This document shows positions 48,801 through 59,694 of a DNA stretch of 64,000 bases, in pieces; within the stretch, counting starts at the first letter, position 1, and every line of letters begins with the position of its first letter. The stretch is from Notospermus geniculatus. Taxonomy: Eukaryota > Nemertea > Pilidiophora > Heteronemertea > Lineidae. Both the position numbers and the translations under genes were made by a program. The notes beneath the pieces are model-generated. The model was not told the origin of the DNA, searched no databases, and worked only from the letters and a program-made list of their open reading frames with translations. The stretch covers positions 189,870-253,869 of the forward strand of contig NMRB01000784.1 of the NCBI GenBank assembly GCA_002633025.1, written 5' to 3'.

Positions 48801-49160
48801 ACAGACTTACTGCTCATCGCGGGCGCCAGTCCACACCGAGTCTTCACAACCATAATGCCAAGGGATGATGCAGAGACAAAAAGAATAAAGAGTGTTATTT
48901 TAAACTTTCAATACAGTGTGCCAAGTTTAATGAACATATCAAGAGTCAGTATAAGAAGACAGTTGGGACTAGTCAATCGTGGGAGGAGTATTTTAGCAGA
49001 CGTGGATCAACTACCCCTTCCAAGTCTCATGAAAGAGTTCCTGTGTTTTAAACCTGAGTTTGAGAAATTAGAAGGTCACAGGGAGGAAGAGCGCCACCTA
49101 GATTTGAATACGGACTGTGGAGAAATTGTGTGTGATGATGATTATAGTGAAGAACTATAG
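45856..49160 (+). CDS. Ankyrin repeat and SOCS-box (ASB) protein, five 3' exons (5' end not found)
   Basis: Exons 45856-45954, 46384-46482, 47062-47160 and 48257-48355 are each exactly 99 bases in phase 0, and each encodes one ankyrin repeat (TALHIATRLGN; TSLHVASWRGHDDIVKYL; TAMHWAAKHNKKELIESL; GPIHEAVIAGNEEVLQLL). Exon 48741-49160 carries a short last repeat, then a SOCS box: SLMNISRVSIRRQLG (BC box) followed by LPLPSLMKEFLCF (Cul5-type box), and an acidic C-terminus ending DYSEEL. ASB proteins are substrate receptors of Elongin B/C-Cullin 5 ubiquitin ligases; ankyrin repeats bind the target. All acceptors and donors are canonical. The usual BC-box cysteine (L-C-R) is serine here (I-S-R). 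The initiator exon must lie upstream of 45856 and I could not identify it. Confidence 0.85.
46627..46744. mobile_element. Inverted-repeat element in an ankyrin-gene intron
   Basis: GGGTCCTGTTTCATAAAGTG and CTTTATGAAACAGGGCCC are inverted ends. It lies beside a copy of the 1660 repeat (46745-46830). Confidence 0.8.
48398..48680. repeat. Interspersed repeat P, inverted copy
   Basis: TTTAAAGACCCTCTGTATTG at the left is the reverse complement of the 3965 end. The interior matches 905-1275 and 3700-3965 inverted. It lies in the last intron of the ankyrin gene. Confidence 0.65.
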
Positions 49161-51009
49161 TATATTCTGAAAGAAAATTTGGTTCTGGTTTTGTTATTTC
49201 CGAAAACGTGATTTTTTTGCATGTTGTTCTGTGTCGGCGTAAATCTCGCATTTGTTCACATTTGGTCCTTGTTGTTTTAGGTACAATGTAGTATGTGCTA
49301 ATCATTAGAACAGCACAATGCCCCAATGCGCCGCACATCCCGAAACACTCGGTACTGTAACTAACTAACGCTCCCTCGGAGAAGTACGAGAGAAGGAGCA
49401 TTTCCGTAGACCCACACTCTGATGGTATTCAGGATGCTTCTTTGAATACATGTAGTAACCTCCCCTGTTTCCATTGTTGGGTAGGCACAGATTTAGCAAA
49501 ATGTGTCTCTCGCACACTGACGGGACAGAAAAAGATTGAAACTTGTCGATTGTCAGAATATATATGTGATTTATTCAATCATCAAAATATTTACAGTGTA
49601 GAAAGGGAACCGGTATGCATCTTTGTGCTGGGAGGAAAAGTTCGATATCACAGAATGTGCATGTGCATGTCCTCTGCATAATGTCTTAACCAGACCACGT
49701 TCGGCAGTAGCATCGAAATAGGCTTCCACGACTACACTCGTCGCGAGTTGCTCTCTGCCACTGCCAGCCCTTGCCTGTGGAGACATTTGTCATTTCCACA
49801 CCTTACCGTTTAGGATGTAGGCTAGCCTAGGATGGTAAGAATGATGTAGGGAACGAGGCCAAAATATCGTACTATGTATAATAGGCGTATTCTTCTGCTC
49901 AAGAGCCTTCACATAGGAATAAGTGGCTCTGTAGTAGGCCTACATGTATCTAGAACTAGGCCTACATGCTAGAATTTGTATTGCACAAGACGTAGGATTT
50001 TTCCCGATTTCCCAACATGTTTTTTGGCAAAAACCTAGATCTATACATTGTGCATTGCAGATGTGGAAGAGTGCATGCTATGCCGCGATCGTGTGGCAAA
50101 TGATAGGTACAAAAGTCTATTGTGTGACATGGGGTACCGATAATATGACGTAAAAGCACACCGGTACTAGACTTTATTCATACCTCCCAGTACATGTGTA
50201 TGCTCCATATTTACGACCAACTCTTGCCCAAAATACGCCCTGGTTCACCACTTTACATGCTTTAGGAGATATGTTAAGCTACCAAATAAGTATGGTTTTG
50301 AAGAAGGTGGTATAGATTAGGCCTATATCGGGAACGAGAAAATATTAAATAGGGCCTACTAGCATTAATATATACCGGTACAGTACATGTCATAATGAGC
50401 GGTGCCTCTTGACTGCTTTGCATATTTTACAGTGGTTTCATTGTTACGGCATCATACACAGACAGAAAACAGGACAGTTTCACACATTGACCATGTTGGT
50501 CGCATTTTATGGCACATGCAGAGTGATGGGTACATTTAGCATCGTAAGCGAAGGTACATTTTTGTTATAAAATCTATGCATAACTGGTAGCAACGGGGGT
50601 AGCAATCAATTTTTAGCGCTAATGTCTCCCAGAATTTTCCCTCTTATTGGCTTATTTGAATGACCCTTGACCGGTTGGATATAAAGGTGGTAGATAGGTT
50701 TCGGTGCAAATCTTAACCTCCCGATTGCCGCCGTGGTTTGGGCCTTGGTCGTCCGGCTGATTTACGTACATGTACTATTAGCCTACATGATGATGTGCCG
50801 TATAATCTCCGCAGTAAGTACATGTACATATCTCGGTTGTATTTGAACATTTTTGGCTTGGAAATGAAATGGTTGTCTCAAAGGTGCTGGAAAACCTAGT
50901 TCATACTTGGACGTGCGACACGGCGTCCGACGCATCGGCGATGATCACTGAACGAGTGAAAATACGAGGACGAACTCGCGGACAACGTCGGCGACCAAAC
51001 CTAGTCGTC
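49161..51009. other. No supported gene
   Basis: It includes the likely 3' untranslated region of the ankyrin gene at the left; no clear AATAAA was found near the stop. Otherwise short frames and TAGGCCTA/GTACATGTA words. Confidence 0.45.
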
Positions 51010-51490
51010 GTGCGTCCGGACGCAAAACCCCGATTTTCTGAGAAGTGGTACTTTTTGTATAACAGCAATTTTTTTGCATTTAATTGTATATCTCCAAATG
51101 GCATGTATTTTCACCAATTTGTGTTAATTTACATGAAAAAGTCATTTTGCTATTACATAACTACTGAAAACAATTAAAAACATGCTTGTCTGCTTCTGAG
51201 GCACCATGTTTCTATCTGTTGGTAATACATTTATATGGGGTGTAAATCCCACCGTTTAAAAGTTAGCTGTACATCGGGTTCCATTCTCCTGTACAAAGCT
51301 CAGTCGTTGCGTCAGCTGACGTCCAGTGATAAAGTCAGTTCCAAAAATTCAAACGGGATTTTCTCAAAACGCTCAAGGGTGCCAGAGTGGCACCCGGCGG
51401 ATTCTGAATCTCTGTCATTTGGAGATATAAAAAATGCAAAAAATTGCTGTTATACAAAATTTCCCACTTTTTCGTTCTGCGTCTAGACTA
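51010..51490. mobile_element. Inverted-repeat element
   Basis: Outer ends around TCCGGACGC / GCGTCTAGA and longer inner arms (TTTTTGTATAACAGCAAT; TATCTCCAAATG) are inverted between 51040-51105 and 51415-51480. Open frames inside follow the repeat. Confidence 0.65.
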
Positions 51491-51895
51491 TAAGTATAAG
51501 TTGGCTTTAACAGGTGTACAGGGTCTTAACATAAAGGAATCAACCATAAAGGTTCAACTGACAAATTTAGCATTTTATAAATGTGGACAATATCCCTTTA
51601 AAACCCAACAGATTTGCATTCTGACGTTTCCATCCATGTGATAGGCAAGACCCTTCTGCACATTCACTGCAAATTTTGTTGAATTCCGACTAGTTGATCT
51701 TATGATACAAAAGGTCTGAATTAATAAGAACCCCACGAACGATGTGTGTTCAGGGTCATCGGTGTACATTTGAATAGGCTGACGTACATTTGTACATGGA
51801 ACACTAATTGTGCTGAAAATAGCTCAGTTATCGTCAGAAATGGAATTCAAAGCATCATGTTGGCAGGTTCATGTACCTCTTCACCACAAAAAAAG

Positions 51896-52020
51896 TTGAA
51901 GCTCGTGCTTATTACGTAAAGCCAAAATTCAGGCAGTGAGAGACATCTGGTGGCAACACAGGAAGTGTATCCCTCAGTAAGCTCATCGTTCGCAGTTAAA
52001 CCTTTATGGTTGATTCCTTT
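51896..52020. repeat. Interspersed repeat related to 8515-8790
   Basis: ACGTAAAGCCAAAATTCAGG and CATCGTTCGCAGTTAAACC match the earlier copy in reverse. It ends six bases before the CD225 gene's stop codon. Confidence 0.65.
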
Positions 52021-52026
52021 ATGGTC

Positions 52027-53168
52027 TTAACCAATTGTATTGACAGCATGTGCTATCTGCGCCGGCAGAATGACCGTGAAATAGATCACAGGTACGATGA
52101 TACAGACAACTATTGTAATAATAATGCCTGATACATCCAGCCACATTGCCACTTTCCCTTTGGACCTTGCGCCTTCCATATCTCCAGCATCCGCAGCGCT
52201 ATTCGACATGATAGAAAAGATCAGAGCGATGAGGCCGAAAATGAGATTACAGCAGATCATGACGAAAATTGAAAAACCGAGGTAACTTGATGGTTTTATT
52301 TGTTGTGTCTGGATGATGGTTACATTGGTCGCGCCTCCCTGCATCTGCAAATGAAATACATGTACGTTTATAATAAACAATAGCGAGGTTAAGATCTGGT
52401 TCGACTCCCACTCCCGCTCCGACTCCGAGGTGCTAAAATTCGGGTTTTTCAGGTCGGAGTTAAATTTACCCACCAGGCGGGTTCTATTCGTTCTCCTGGC
52501 CCCGTATTCATAAAACCACTTAAGTCTAAAGTATGACACTTATCCTTTGTTCAACACAAAAGATAAGTATCATACTTAGACTTAAGTAGCTTTTATTCAT
52601 AAAGCTACTTAAGTCTAAGTATGATACCTATCTTTTGTGTTGAACAAAGGATAAGTGTCATACCTGGACTTAAGTAGTTTTATGAATACGGGGCCTGAAT
52701 CAGTAAACACCATGTTGATTTGGAAAACCCCGTTGTATCTGATGACGCAGTTCCCAAAAATGAATAATCTGGGGTCGAGGCGAGACTCGGAACGTTATCT
52801 GAACCTCCCTAATTATTGCTAACCGTGAGAAGGCCGAGTACAAATCCGAGGTGATTTACCAGTACTGACTGTGCCCTCTTTAACCACACCGATCAGAAAA
52901 AGGGTGACCCAACCCTCACGAATCAGAGAGTTCTCGAACTCGCGGTTGTGTTGTTGACTGAACGATGTGTCAAAATTGCCCGCCACAAGTTGGGGCCGTT
53001 GGTGTCGGTGTGCGGATCTTCACTTACCGGCTGCCCATAGCCTGGTGCCTGTCCATAGGCTGGTTGTGGCTGTCCATAGGCTGGTTGTGGCGGTCCATAT
53101 CCCGGTTGAGCTTGGCCATAGTCTGGTGGTGGTCCAGTCTGGCCAGGGGGATAGGCTGCGTCCGCCAT
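52027..53168 (-). CDS. CD225/dispanin (IFITM-like) membrane protein with Pro/Tyr-rich N-terminus, two exons
   Basis: Exon 1 53168-53028 (47 codons, ACTATGGCG context) encodes a proline/tyrosine/glutamine-rich head with GYGPPQPAYGQP-type repeats and ends at GCAGCCG|GTAAGT in phase 0. Exon 2 52344-52027 (acceptor TTTCATTTGCAG) encodes about 105 residues with two hydrophobic helices. SYLGFSIFVMICCNLIFGLI is followed by ALIFSIMSN and then a cytosolic loop with GDMEGARSKGK, the signature loop of the CD225 family. A second helix (about ISGIIITIVV to VIYFTVIL) follows. Total about 152 residues. Family members are tail- or double-anchored proteins of plasma and endosomal membranes; some restrict viruses, others act at synapses, so the role here cannot be fixed. 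A 5' UTR acceptor (CATTCAACAG) may precede exon 1. Confidence 0.85.
52496..52696. mobile_element. Large palindrome of two CTTAAGTC units in the CD225 intron
   Basis: Two inverted units, each itself nearly palindromic (ACTTAAGTCTAA ... TTGTTCAACACAAAAGATAAG), with CCCCGTATTCATAAAAC and its inverse at the outer ends. It has the same unit as the ladder at 54567-55008. Confidence 0.85.
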
Positions 53169-53308
53169 AGTCTATGCTTCCTGCCCTGTTGAATGAACAT
53201 GGTAAAGAAGACCGTTTACTAACTACCCGATAGATGTCTTATCAACTACTGCTGTGTATGCTGATTGCTTACTGCATCATGTTTGCTCCGAACTCGTCAC
53301 TTTGTTCT

Positions 53309-53311
<3 letters not shown>

Positions 53312-53354
<43 letters not shown>

Positions 53355-53356
53355 CA
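53312..53356. repeat. (TGTC)n microsatellite
   Basis: About ten tandem TGTC/TCTG units just upstream of the CD225 gene. Bases 53357-53837 show no other feature. Confidence 0.9.
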
Positions 53357-53837
53357 GTAATTGGTTTCCGTCGATCTCGAGAACGACTTGTGGCATGGAA
53401 TCCATTTTCAGTGTGCGTGTTGAGAGCGAGGGCAATTAGTGGAAGGTTTCTCTCGAAAATTCTCTCGATTTTCAATATGGCTGCCACGGCCACCATCTTG
53501 AAATATTTTCCGTCCGTCGGTTTTAGGCCTTAGGCGGTGGAGTAGTGCCAGTGATGTTGTAAATGTCGCGGATGTATAAAATCTGCCAAGATGAAGTAGC
53601 AGATATAGATTGTAGCTCACAGAGACATGGCTCGCAGAGGTATTCTCTGAGATTTCCGTGTGCGTGCTACAAGCTTCAGACTAGCTCGGAAAGAACAAAT
53701 CTTGCATGTTCAGTGTTGATATCATAAATTGATGAGGAACTGTCAATCACTTTCGTCTATACAAAGTACTAGTATAATCGATAACGTAAGTGTACATACA
53801 TGTATACGGCATATGTCTCAACTCTGTCAACAAATTA

Positions 53838-54160
53838 GGGGCCGTCTCAAAATTGTTTTGATGCCAAAAAAGACGAGTGACTTCGTCTGGGGAGGGGGTT
53901 CTCGATTTGGGGAAGCCCACGTCATCTTTTTTGAAAAAATTGGCATCACTCTTTTTTTACAGGAGGATAGATGTTACCATTGCTTTCTTGGAGTACTAGT
54001 GTCTTCACATGTTTTTCTTTATCATCTTTCCTTATCTACCGTCCCTATATTGATGAAGCCAATGTCAAGTGGCACTTTATCTTTTCAAGGGGGGGGGGGT
54101 CAGGGAAGAGATGAAGTCACTTCGTCATTTTTGGCATCAATGTAATTTTGAGACGGCCCT
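53838..54160. mobile_element. Inverted-repeat element, GGGCCGTCTCAAAATT ends
   Basis: Left GGGCCGTCTCAAAATTGTTT and right CAATGTAATTTTGAGACGGC are inverted, followed inward by GATGCCAAAAA/TTTTTGGCATC and GTGACTTCGTC/GATGAAGTCACTTCGTC. Non-coding interior. Confidence 0.85.
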
Positions 54161-54566
54161 TGTGATTTTCAATCACCGTAATCGGTATTAACAGCGTCTC
54201 GAACTATTGTTAAAGCTTTTAGTGTTATGAGGGACAGTATTTGCGGAACAATTTGTCACCATGACGTTGATGAAATGGCCAATGGCGTCATGGATTTGGA
54301 TCAGATATCACGTTGATTTGGCTATTGTTGTCGGATTGGTAAATGACAGCCGCGGCCGCAGCTGTAGGCCTATGGCGCTATCCAGATATGTTAACCCCAC
54401 TCACAGGCTGCTGTTTTAGGAAATTTCACTTCTCGGGTGTCATACACGTGTCACAACGAGCATGTTCAATCCACGGTTCACGCGTGACGCGCGCGAGACT
54501 CGGCCCTATAACCGACAGGTCAAATCTTCGTGACTGCGTACCATTTGTCAAACTCCTCAAAGCGCC

Positions 54567-55008
54567 ACATATTCATGAACATACTTAAATCAAAGTGTGA
54601 TACCTATTTTTTGTGTTGAACAAAGGATAAGTGTCACACTTGGACTGAAGTAGTTTTATGAATATGGGCCCAGGGTCCATATTCATAAACACACTTAAGT
54701 CAGAGTGTGATACCTATCTTTTGTGTAGAACAAAAGATAAGTGTCACACTTAGACTTAAGTAGTTTTATGAATATGGGTCCAGGACCGGTAGGCCCTATT
54801 CATAAAACTACTTAAGTCTAAGTGTGACACTTATCCTTTGTTCAACACAAAAGATAAGTGTCACACTTGACTTAAGTATGTTTATTAATATGGACCCAGG
54901 ACCCGTATTCATAAAACTACTTAAGTCTAAGTGTGACACTTATCCTTTGTTCAACACAAAAGAAAAGTATCACACTTGGACTTAAGTATGTTTTTTATGG
55001 ACCCTGGT
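54567..55008. mobile_element. Ladder of four ~100-bp palindromic units
   Basis: Four neighbouring units, two in one orientation then two inverted. Each unit has TATTCATAAA ends, ACTTAAGTC arms and a TTTGTGTTGAACAAAGGATA core. Units are separated by GGGCCCAGGGTCC / GGACCCAGGACCC words. The whole block is therefore a palindrome of palindromes. Confidence 0.85.
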
Positions 55009-55163
55009 CTCCATTCTTCCGACGTACAGCAGTGGAGCCGTCATAAAATGCGGAACGGAACGGATGGCGATGGGAACGAGATCGACCATTTGTAGGCTGC
55101 CACATGAATGTGAGACTGCGCACAGCTGGTTGCTCTGGCATTTTACCTTACTGTACAATGGCA

Positions 55164-55278
55164 CATATGAATATAAAGACTATCAAATGCTTTACCTTCA
55201 GATTTGTACAGCATCGCCTAGTGCATTTGTATTGCAAAATTCAAGTAAAAGCATTCACTAGTCTTTATTCATATGACC
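55164..55278. mobile_element. MITE M4, copy 2
   Basis: Matches 44553-44678, with CAGATTTGTACAGCATCGCC in the centre. Confidence 0.8.
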
Positions 55279-55740
55279 AATTATTGGGGGAGGGGAAGAA
55301 GACTTCATGTGTCCTCTCCGCCAGTTGCTATTAGAGAGGTTCAAAAGTGACGTCGCTCTACGCCTACGCTTGCGTAAAGGTGAACGACCTGCTCTAAGTG
55401 AAATCGCTATTTCGTGGTTCTTAGATACGGAAATACATTAAGGCTTCCAATAAGCTTATATTCTTAATCTCTGTATTGATCTGTAGCGATAGATCATAAA
55501 AGTAGATCACGGGGTGTACGGAATATACTGATACAGTATGTTTTTACACGAAGCAACATGAAATATGTCATGCAAATTATTTGAACCCGAGGCTGTGTAC
55601 ACGTAAATATTTCCTCGAGGAATATCATGTCTGAGCCTTTGTCTCGATGAATTCGTAATGGATTTACGAAATCTCATTGTCCCCAGTCTTATTGACTATT
55701 GTGGGAATTTTGCTACCTTCTATTTCAAGTAACTGTACCG

Positions 55741-56489
55741 TGCAGTGGTGGCCAAAATTATTCAAACGTTTGGCATGTAGGCCCCCTAGTAGATATTTCA
55801 GTTGTTTGTATCGAAATGGCAATCCATGTATCAACGAAACAATTTTATTTTCCACAAGGCAATGCAACTTTTCCATGTTTTCCAATTATTAGAAGTGAAA
55901 AATGAAACCAGACTTTGTACGGCAACGTCTTAAAGATATGTATCACGGGTATTTTCCCGGGTATTTTTGCGGGCCACGAAAATCATTATTTATTTACATT
56001 TTGTTTATGTCCAGTCTTTCTTTGTCTTATGAGTAATTTGTTGGTCGCATGCGCATCTAGAAATTCTTTTGATGCCGAAAGTATTCAATTTGGTGGGTTG
56101 GCATGTCCCAAAAGTCCAAAATAACATAATGTACACATCCATGTTTACAAACACTGAATGTAAACAACGAAGTCGTGTTAAAGTGTTTTTCACATTGAAC
56201 TGGCCAAAGGTACTTGGCTGACCTCTTGTCACTAAACTGTAAGGCATGATCACAAATAATAATGTTACACAACCCTCGGTAGTCAGTGCCATGGCTGACC
56301 AGCTTTGGCTGACAGCATGAAAGAGCTATAATCTGTTTTCAAGTCAGTGTTGTGCAACACCACTACCTCTCGGTAAATGTGATCTGGTCACATTCCTGAG
56401 TTCAACTAAGTACCTTTGGCCAGTTCAATGTGAAAAACACTTTACATTCCCTTTACCTCGTGGTCGAGTAATTTTGGCCACCACTGCAT
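55741..56489. mobile_element. Decayed Tc1-like transposon
   Basis: TGCAGTGGTGGCCAAAATTA and its exact inverse bound about 750 bases. CAGTGGTGGCCAAAA termini are typical of Tc1 elements. The interior has no transposase-length frame. A second inverted pair (AGTGTTTTTCACATTGAACT, 56183 on, and its inverse ending 56447) is nested inside. Confidence 0.7.
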
Positions 56490-56965
56490 ATTCTATTTGC
56501 TACATGAATTTGTATTTTGGGTGTAGACTGTGAAAAAGTCGGACATTACGCTCAGATCAGCCTTTCTAGATATAGGCTCAATTTCCCCTGATGTTTGTGT
56601 TAAAATGAATTGCAGCAAAATGCGCCGATTTTTAAAACAAACTGAAATGCCCATGGATCCTTTAAAAGCTCATTTTGGGCCATTAAAAATGGCCGTTGTT
56701 GCTATTCTTTCCCGTTTCCTGTCCTCAAACCGTCCCTAGTATCACCAAAAATTTCCGACTCCCTATACGTCATGATAATAGCCTATAGGCCTACTTCGCC
56801 TTGCCCTCATCCGAAACCCCTTCAGGTTTCATTCAAGGCAAAGTTCTTCACGATGGGCGCTACCGAGCATTCCTTCTACACATCGCGCGCTGTATGGGTG
56901 GGTTAACAAAGGCAGACAGATAGAGGACCTGGCTTTGCCAGTGGGATCAAGCACCTCCCCAGCAT

Positions 56966-57126
56966 TAGGGAGTTTAAGAAATCAAACGATGAACGTTAAC
57001 TTTACGACATCGTTATTTTTCGCAGAGGTGTACTGCAAATTCACCAGATTTTTTATTGCATTTTCGGTACAAAAAGTAACGTTGTCGTAAAGCTAACATT
57101 TATCGTTTGATTTCTTAAACTCCCTA
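56966..57126. mobile_element. MITE M1, copy 4 (diverged)
   Basis: TTAGGGAGTTTAAGAAATCA to TTTCTTAAACTCCCTA. The same architecture as the other three copies, with several substitutions. Confidence 0.8.
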
Positions 57127-57370
57127 TTATGTGACCTTACAACTGCGATTTGGTGTAATAAGCCAACATGTGCATGTATGTAACGTACATCATTAGGCCT
57201 GAGTGATGCTTCCTCGCGACAGACGGAGACATTTCGTAGGCTTTTGTATCAGAGACAAACAGAAAACTCACCGAAAATTACGTTTATCCAGAGAAATCCC
57301 CTTCAGAAATCTTGATGGAACGTGAAGTTGGTTGACGGTGACTCAGGACATGTATCTTACCACGTGATAA

Positions 57371-57655
57371 ATGTTGTCGCTGTTCCTATGGTCAGATTGT
57401 CTACAACTCCGTGATGGCGTCCACGTTGCTAAGCTACAACTAATAGCAACAACGCATAGCCTTGAAAATCATTCAGAAATACAACAAGTTGTGTTGAACC
57501 TGCGCACATCATACAATTCCATCATCAGCTTCGTGCTGATGCAGACAATTAAGTCATTGGGATGCTTTGTCCTGACGGCAATCTCGCTCCCAGGAACGCT
57601 TTTTGCGGTGGGTGCTTGGTTCAGTTCTAAGAATCAGTCAATGTTCGAAGTGTAG
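57371..57655 (+). CDS. Unidentified 94-codon frame with one predicted membrane helix
   Basis: Open from ATG 57371 to stop 57655. A hydrophobic stretch (LGCFVLTAISLPGTLFAVGAWF, residues about 63-84; quoted in part: LTAISLPGTLFAVG) lies near the end, after a region with NHSEIQQ. A possible acceptor (AATCATTCAG, near 57477) could make only the second half an exon. No family recognised. It lies between a MITE and an R1 element and may be chance or a relic exon. Confidence 0.25.
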   Translation: MLSLFLWSDCLQLRDGVHVAKLQLIATTHSLENHSEIQQVVLNLRTSYNSIISFVLMQTIKSLGCFVLTAISLPGTLFAVGAWFSSKNQSMFEV

Positions 57656-57720
57656 ACTTATACATAGTGAGATTGTTAAATAGTTAAATATTCCATGGGT
57701 TTTGTGGCCCTCCTATTCTG

Positions 57721-58000
57721 TTAAAGGGAACAGTATTCCTTCCCTATCCTGTGCTAACAGTATTGCGCCAAGAGAGACCTCTATTGACATTTTGTTAAAC
57801 TACCACTTATGAACCTCGACCCATGTAGAGTAGACTGACCCTCGTTCCTAGGTTATCCGATACACGTATGCATTGCATTGTAATCATACATTCTCCAACA
57901 CTGGGGCGAGAGGCAAAGCTACGGTACCGGTATTGGAGAATGATGCAATCAGGGGTGGCGCCGGCTGTCGACCAGAAGTGGAAATTCCGTGGCCCTTCAA
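57721..58000 (+). mobile_element. R1 repeat
   Basis: TTAAAGGGAACAGTATTCC to CCGTGGCCCTTCAA. The left flank (TATTCCATGGGTTTTGTGGC, from 57690) is shared with the copy at 5356, so the two may be parts of a longer unit. Confidence 0.75.
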
Positions 58001-58191
58001 ATGCACACAAAATCCGCCGCCGTGTAGTATAGAAACTGGGCGCGTCACAGTCAGTTTACTTTTCCGTGGTTTGTACCAAAAATAGATAAAATCTATTTTT
58101 GTTTGTACGAATGCTGACATCACCAACCACTTTTGACATCACCAACCACTTTTGATGTTATAGACTTCGTTCTCGCTGATTCAATTCTAAT

Positions 58192-58500
58192 ACAAGCCTG
58201 GTGGCGTTAAGGTTCACGTAGTGAAATTATCGAAAAAAATAGCGCAATTGAGGGACATGGGGCACCATTTTAGAAATTCTGAACTTCCAATACCCTACAT
58301 GGTCCTAAGGATAGTTCATTGCTTTGCCACCAGGGAAGTTATGGCACACGCGTAGAATCCAGGCAGTGCTCATCCAGGAGGCGATTACCTGCACTCGACG
58401 ACCGGTAGTTGTTCACCAACGTGGTGATGATCGACTCATTATTCACAGGGGAGGCAGGCAAGGCGGGTTGATTTCTAATTATTAGGCGTTTCATAAGAGT
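58192..58500. repeat. Interspersed repeat T, copy 2
   Basis: It closely matches 7387-7700 from ACAAGCCTGGTGGCGTTAAG to GGCAGGCAAGGCGGGTTGAT. Bases 58501-59261 show no gene. Confidence 0.75.
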
Positions 58501-59261
58501 TATCTACATTAATAATTCATACCTTACCTGAAAAATCGGCTAGTTTATTGTAACCTTTCTCCCACAAAATGTAGCCTATCATTTTACGCATTTTACGTTT
58601 GCGATGTTGACTTGTATCTAATCCTGAAACCCCTACGCCTTCCAATAATAGGCTCGTCCTGCCTGTGTTATTCTGCCATGTATTGGATAGCGCGAATGCA
58701 CTGGGCATTAAACGCAATTTTTAGGTCAACTAACGAATATTATGGCCCCAGAAGAAATCCGAAGCAGCAAATGGATATCTACTTTTAACTTATTAAGGTT
58801 ATTCAGTAAAAGTTCACCTCTATCGAAGGTTATCCGATTTTATTGGCTTTCAATCTTCAGCCTCACAGTGAAAGTTTCCTGCGTGAGTGCGAAGCCCTGG
58901 TTATGATAATGTGAATAACCGCGCTATCGAAGAGTGAATCGGGCAAAACCGGTATGAAAATAATGGTCACTACGTGAACCAATATCTGTTCACATTCCCA
59001 TGTAATGTGTGTGATGGCGTCCCCACGGGCAGAGATAGAAAGTAGTGCCCTCTCTTGGTGAATATAAGAACTTGTACTTGATTCTAAAGTCAGAAATCCG
59101 TCTCCATTTCATCAGTCGTGATGTCAGAAGCAAATTTTGCTCATACATGTAATTTATTCGTGTGATGTATTAACCTGGGGCTGTTCTTGTCATCTTCTAT
59201 CAGGACTATATATGCGTAACGTAGTAGGCCTACACAGCGCAGCAGACCTAGGCCTATTTGT

Positions 59262-59388
59262 GTCATATGAATAAAGACAGCAAATGCTTTTATATGTACT
59301 TCAGATTTGTACAGCATTGCCTAGTGCATTTGTATTGCAAAATTCAAGCAAAAGCATTTACTACTCTTTATTCATACCGGTATGACCA
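59262..59388. mobile_element. MITE M4, copy 3
   Basis: GTCATATGAATAAAGACAGC to CTTTATTCATACCGGTATGACC. The same centre as the other two copies. Confidence 0.8.
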
Positions 59389-59694
59389 AAAACAGATAAG
59401 CGAGCTTATATATATTTTTGATACGGCCCATGCTGAGGATGAACTCCATGAATTACAGCCCCTGCCGGGGAGTTATGAACCACTACTTGACGTTGGGTTT
59501 CTGAAATTTCCCTTTCGAGCCCTCTCTGGGACGGGAGACAACACGAATGACATGAAGCGCCGTTCGTTGAATAACTAGACTGAAGAATGAATGTATACTT
59601 ATTATTTCTTGTTTGATCGACTGTGTGTTACATAATAACTGGAGGGGGGCTATAGTTTCGATAGTTGTTCTTGCTGTGTCTGACGAAGTCTTCC

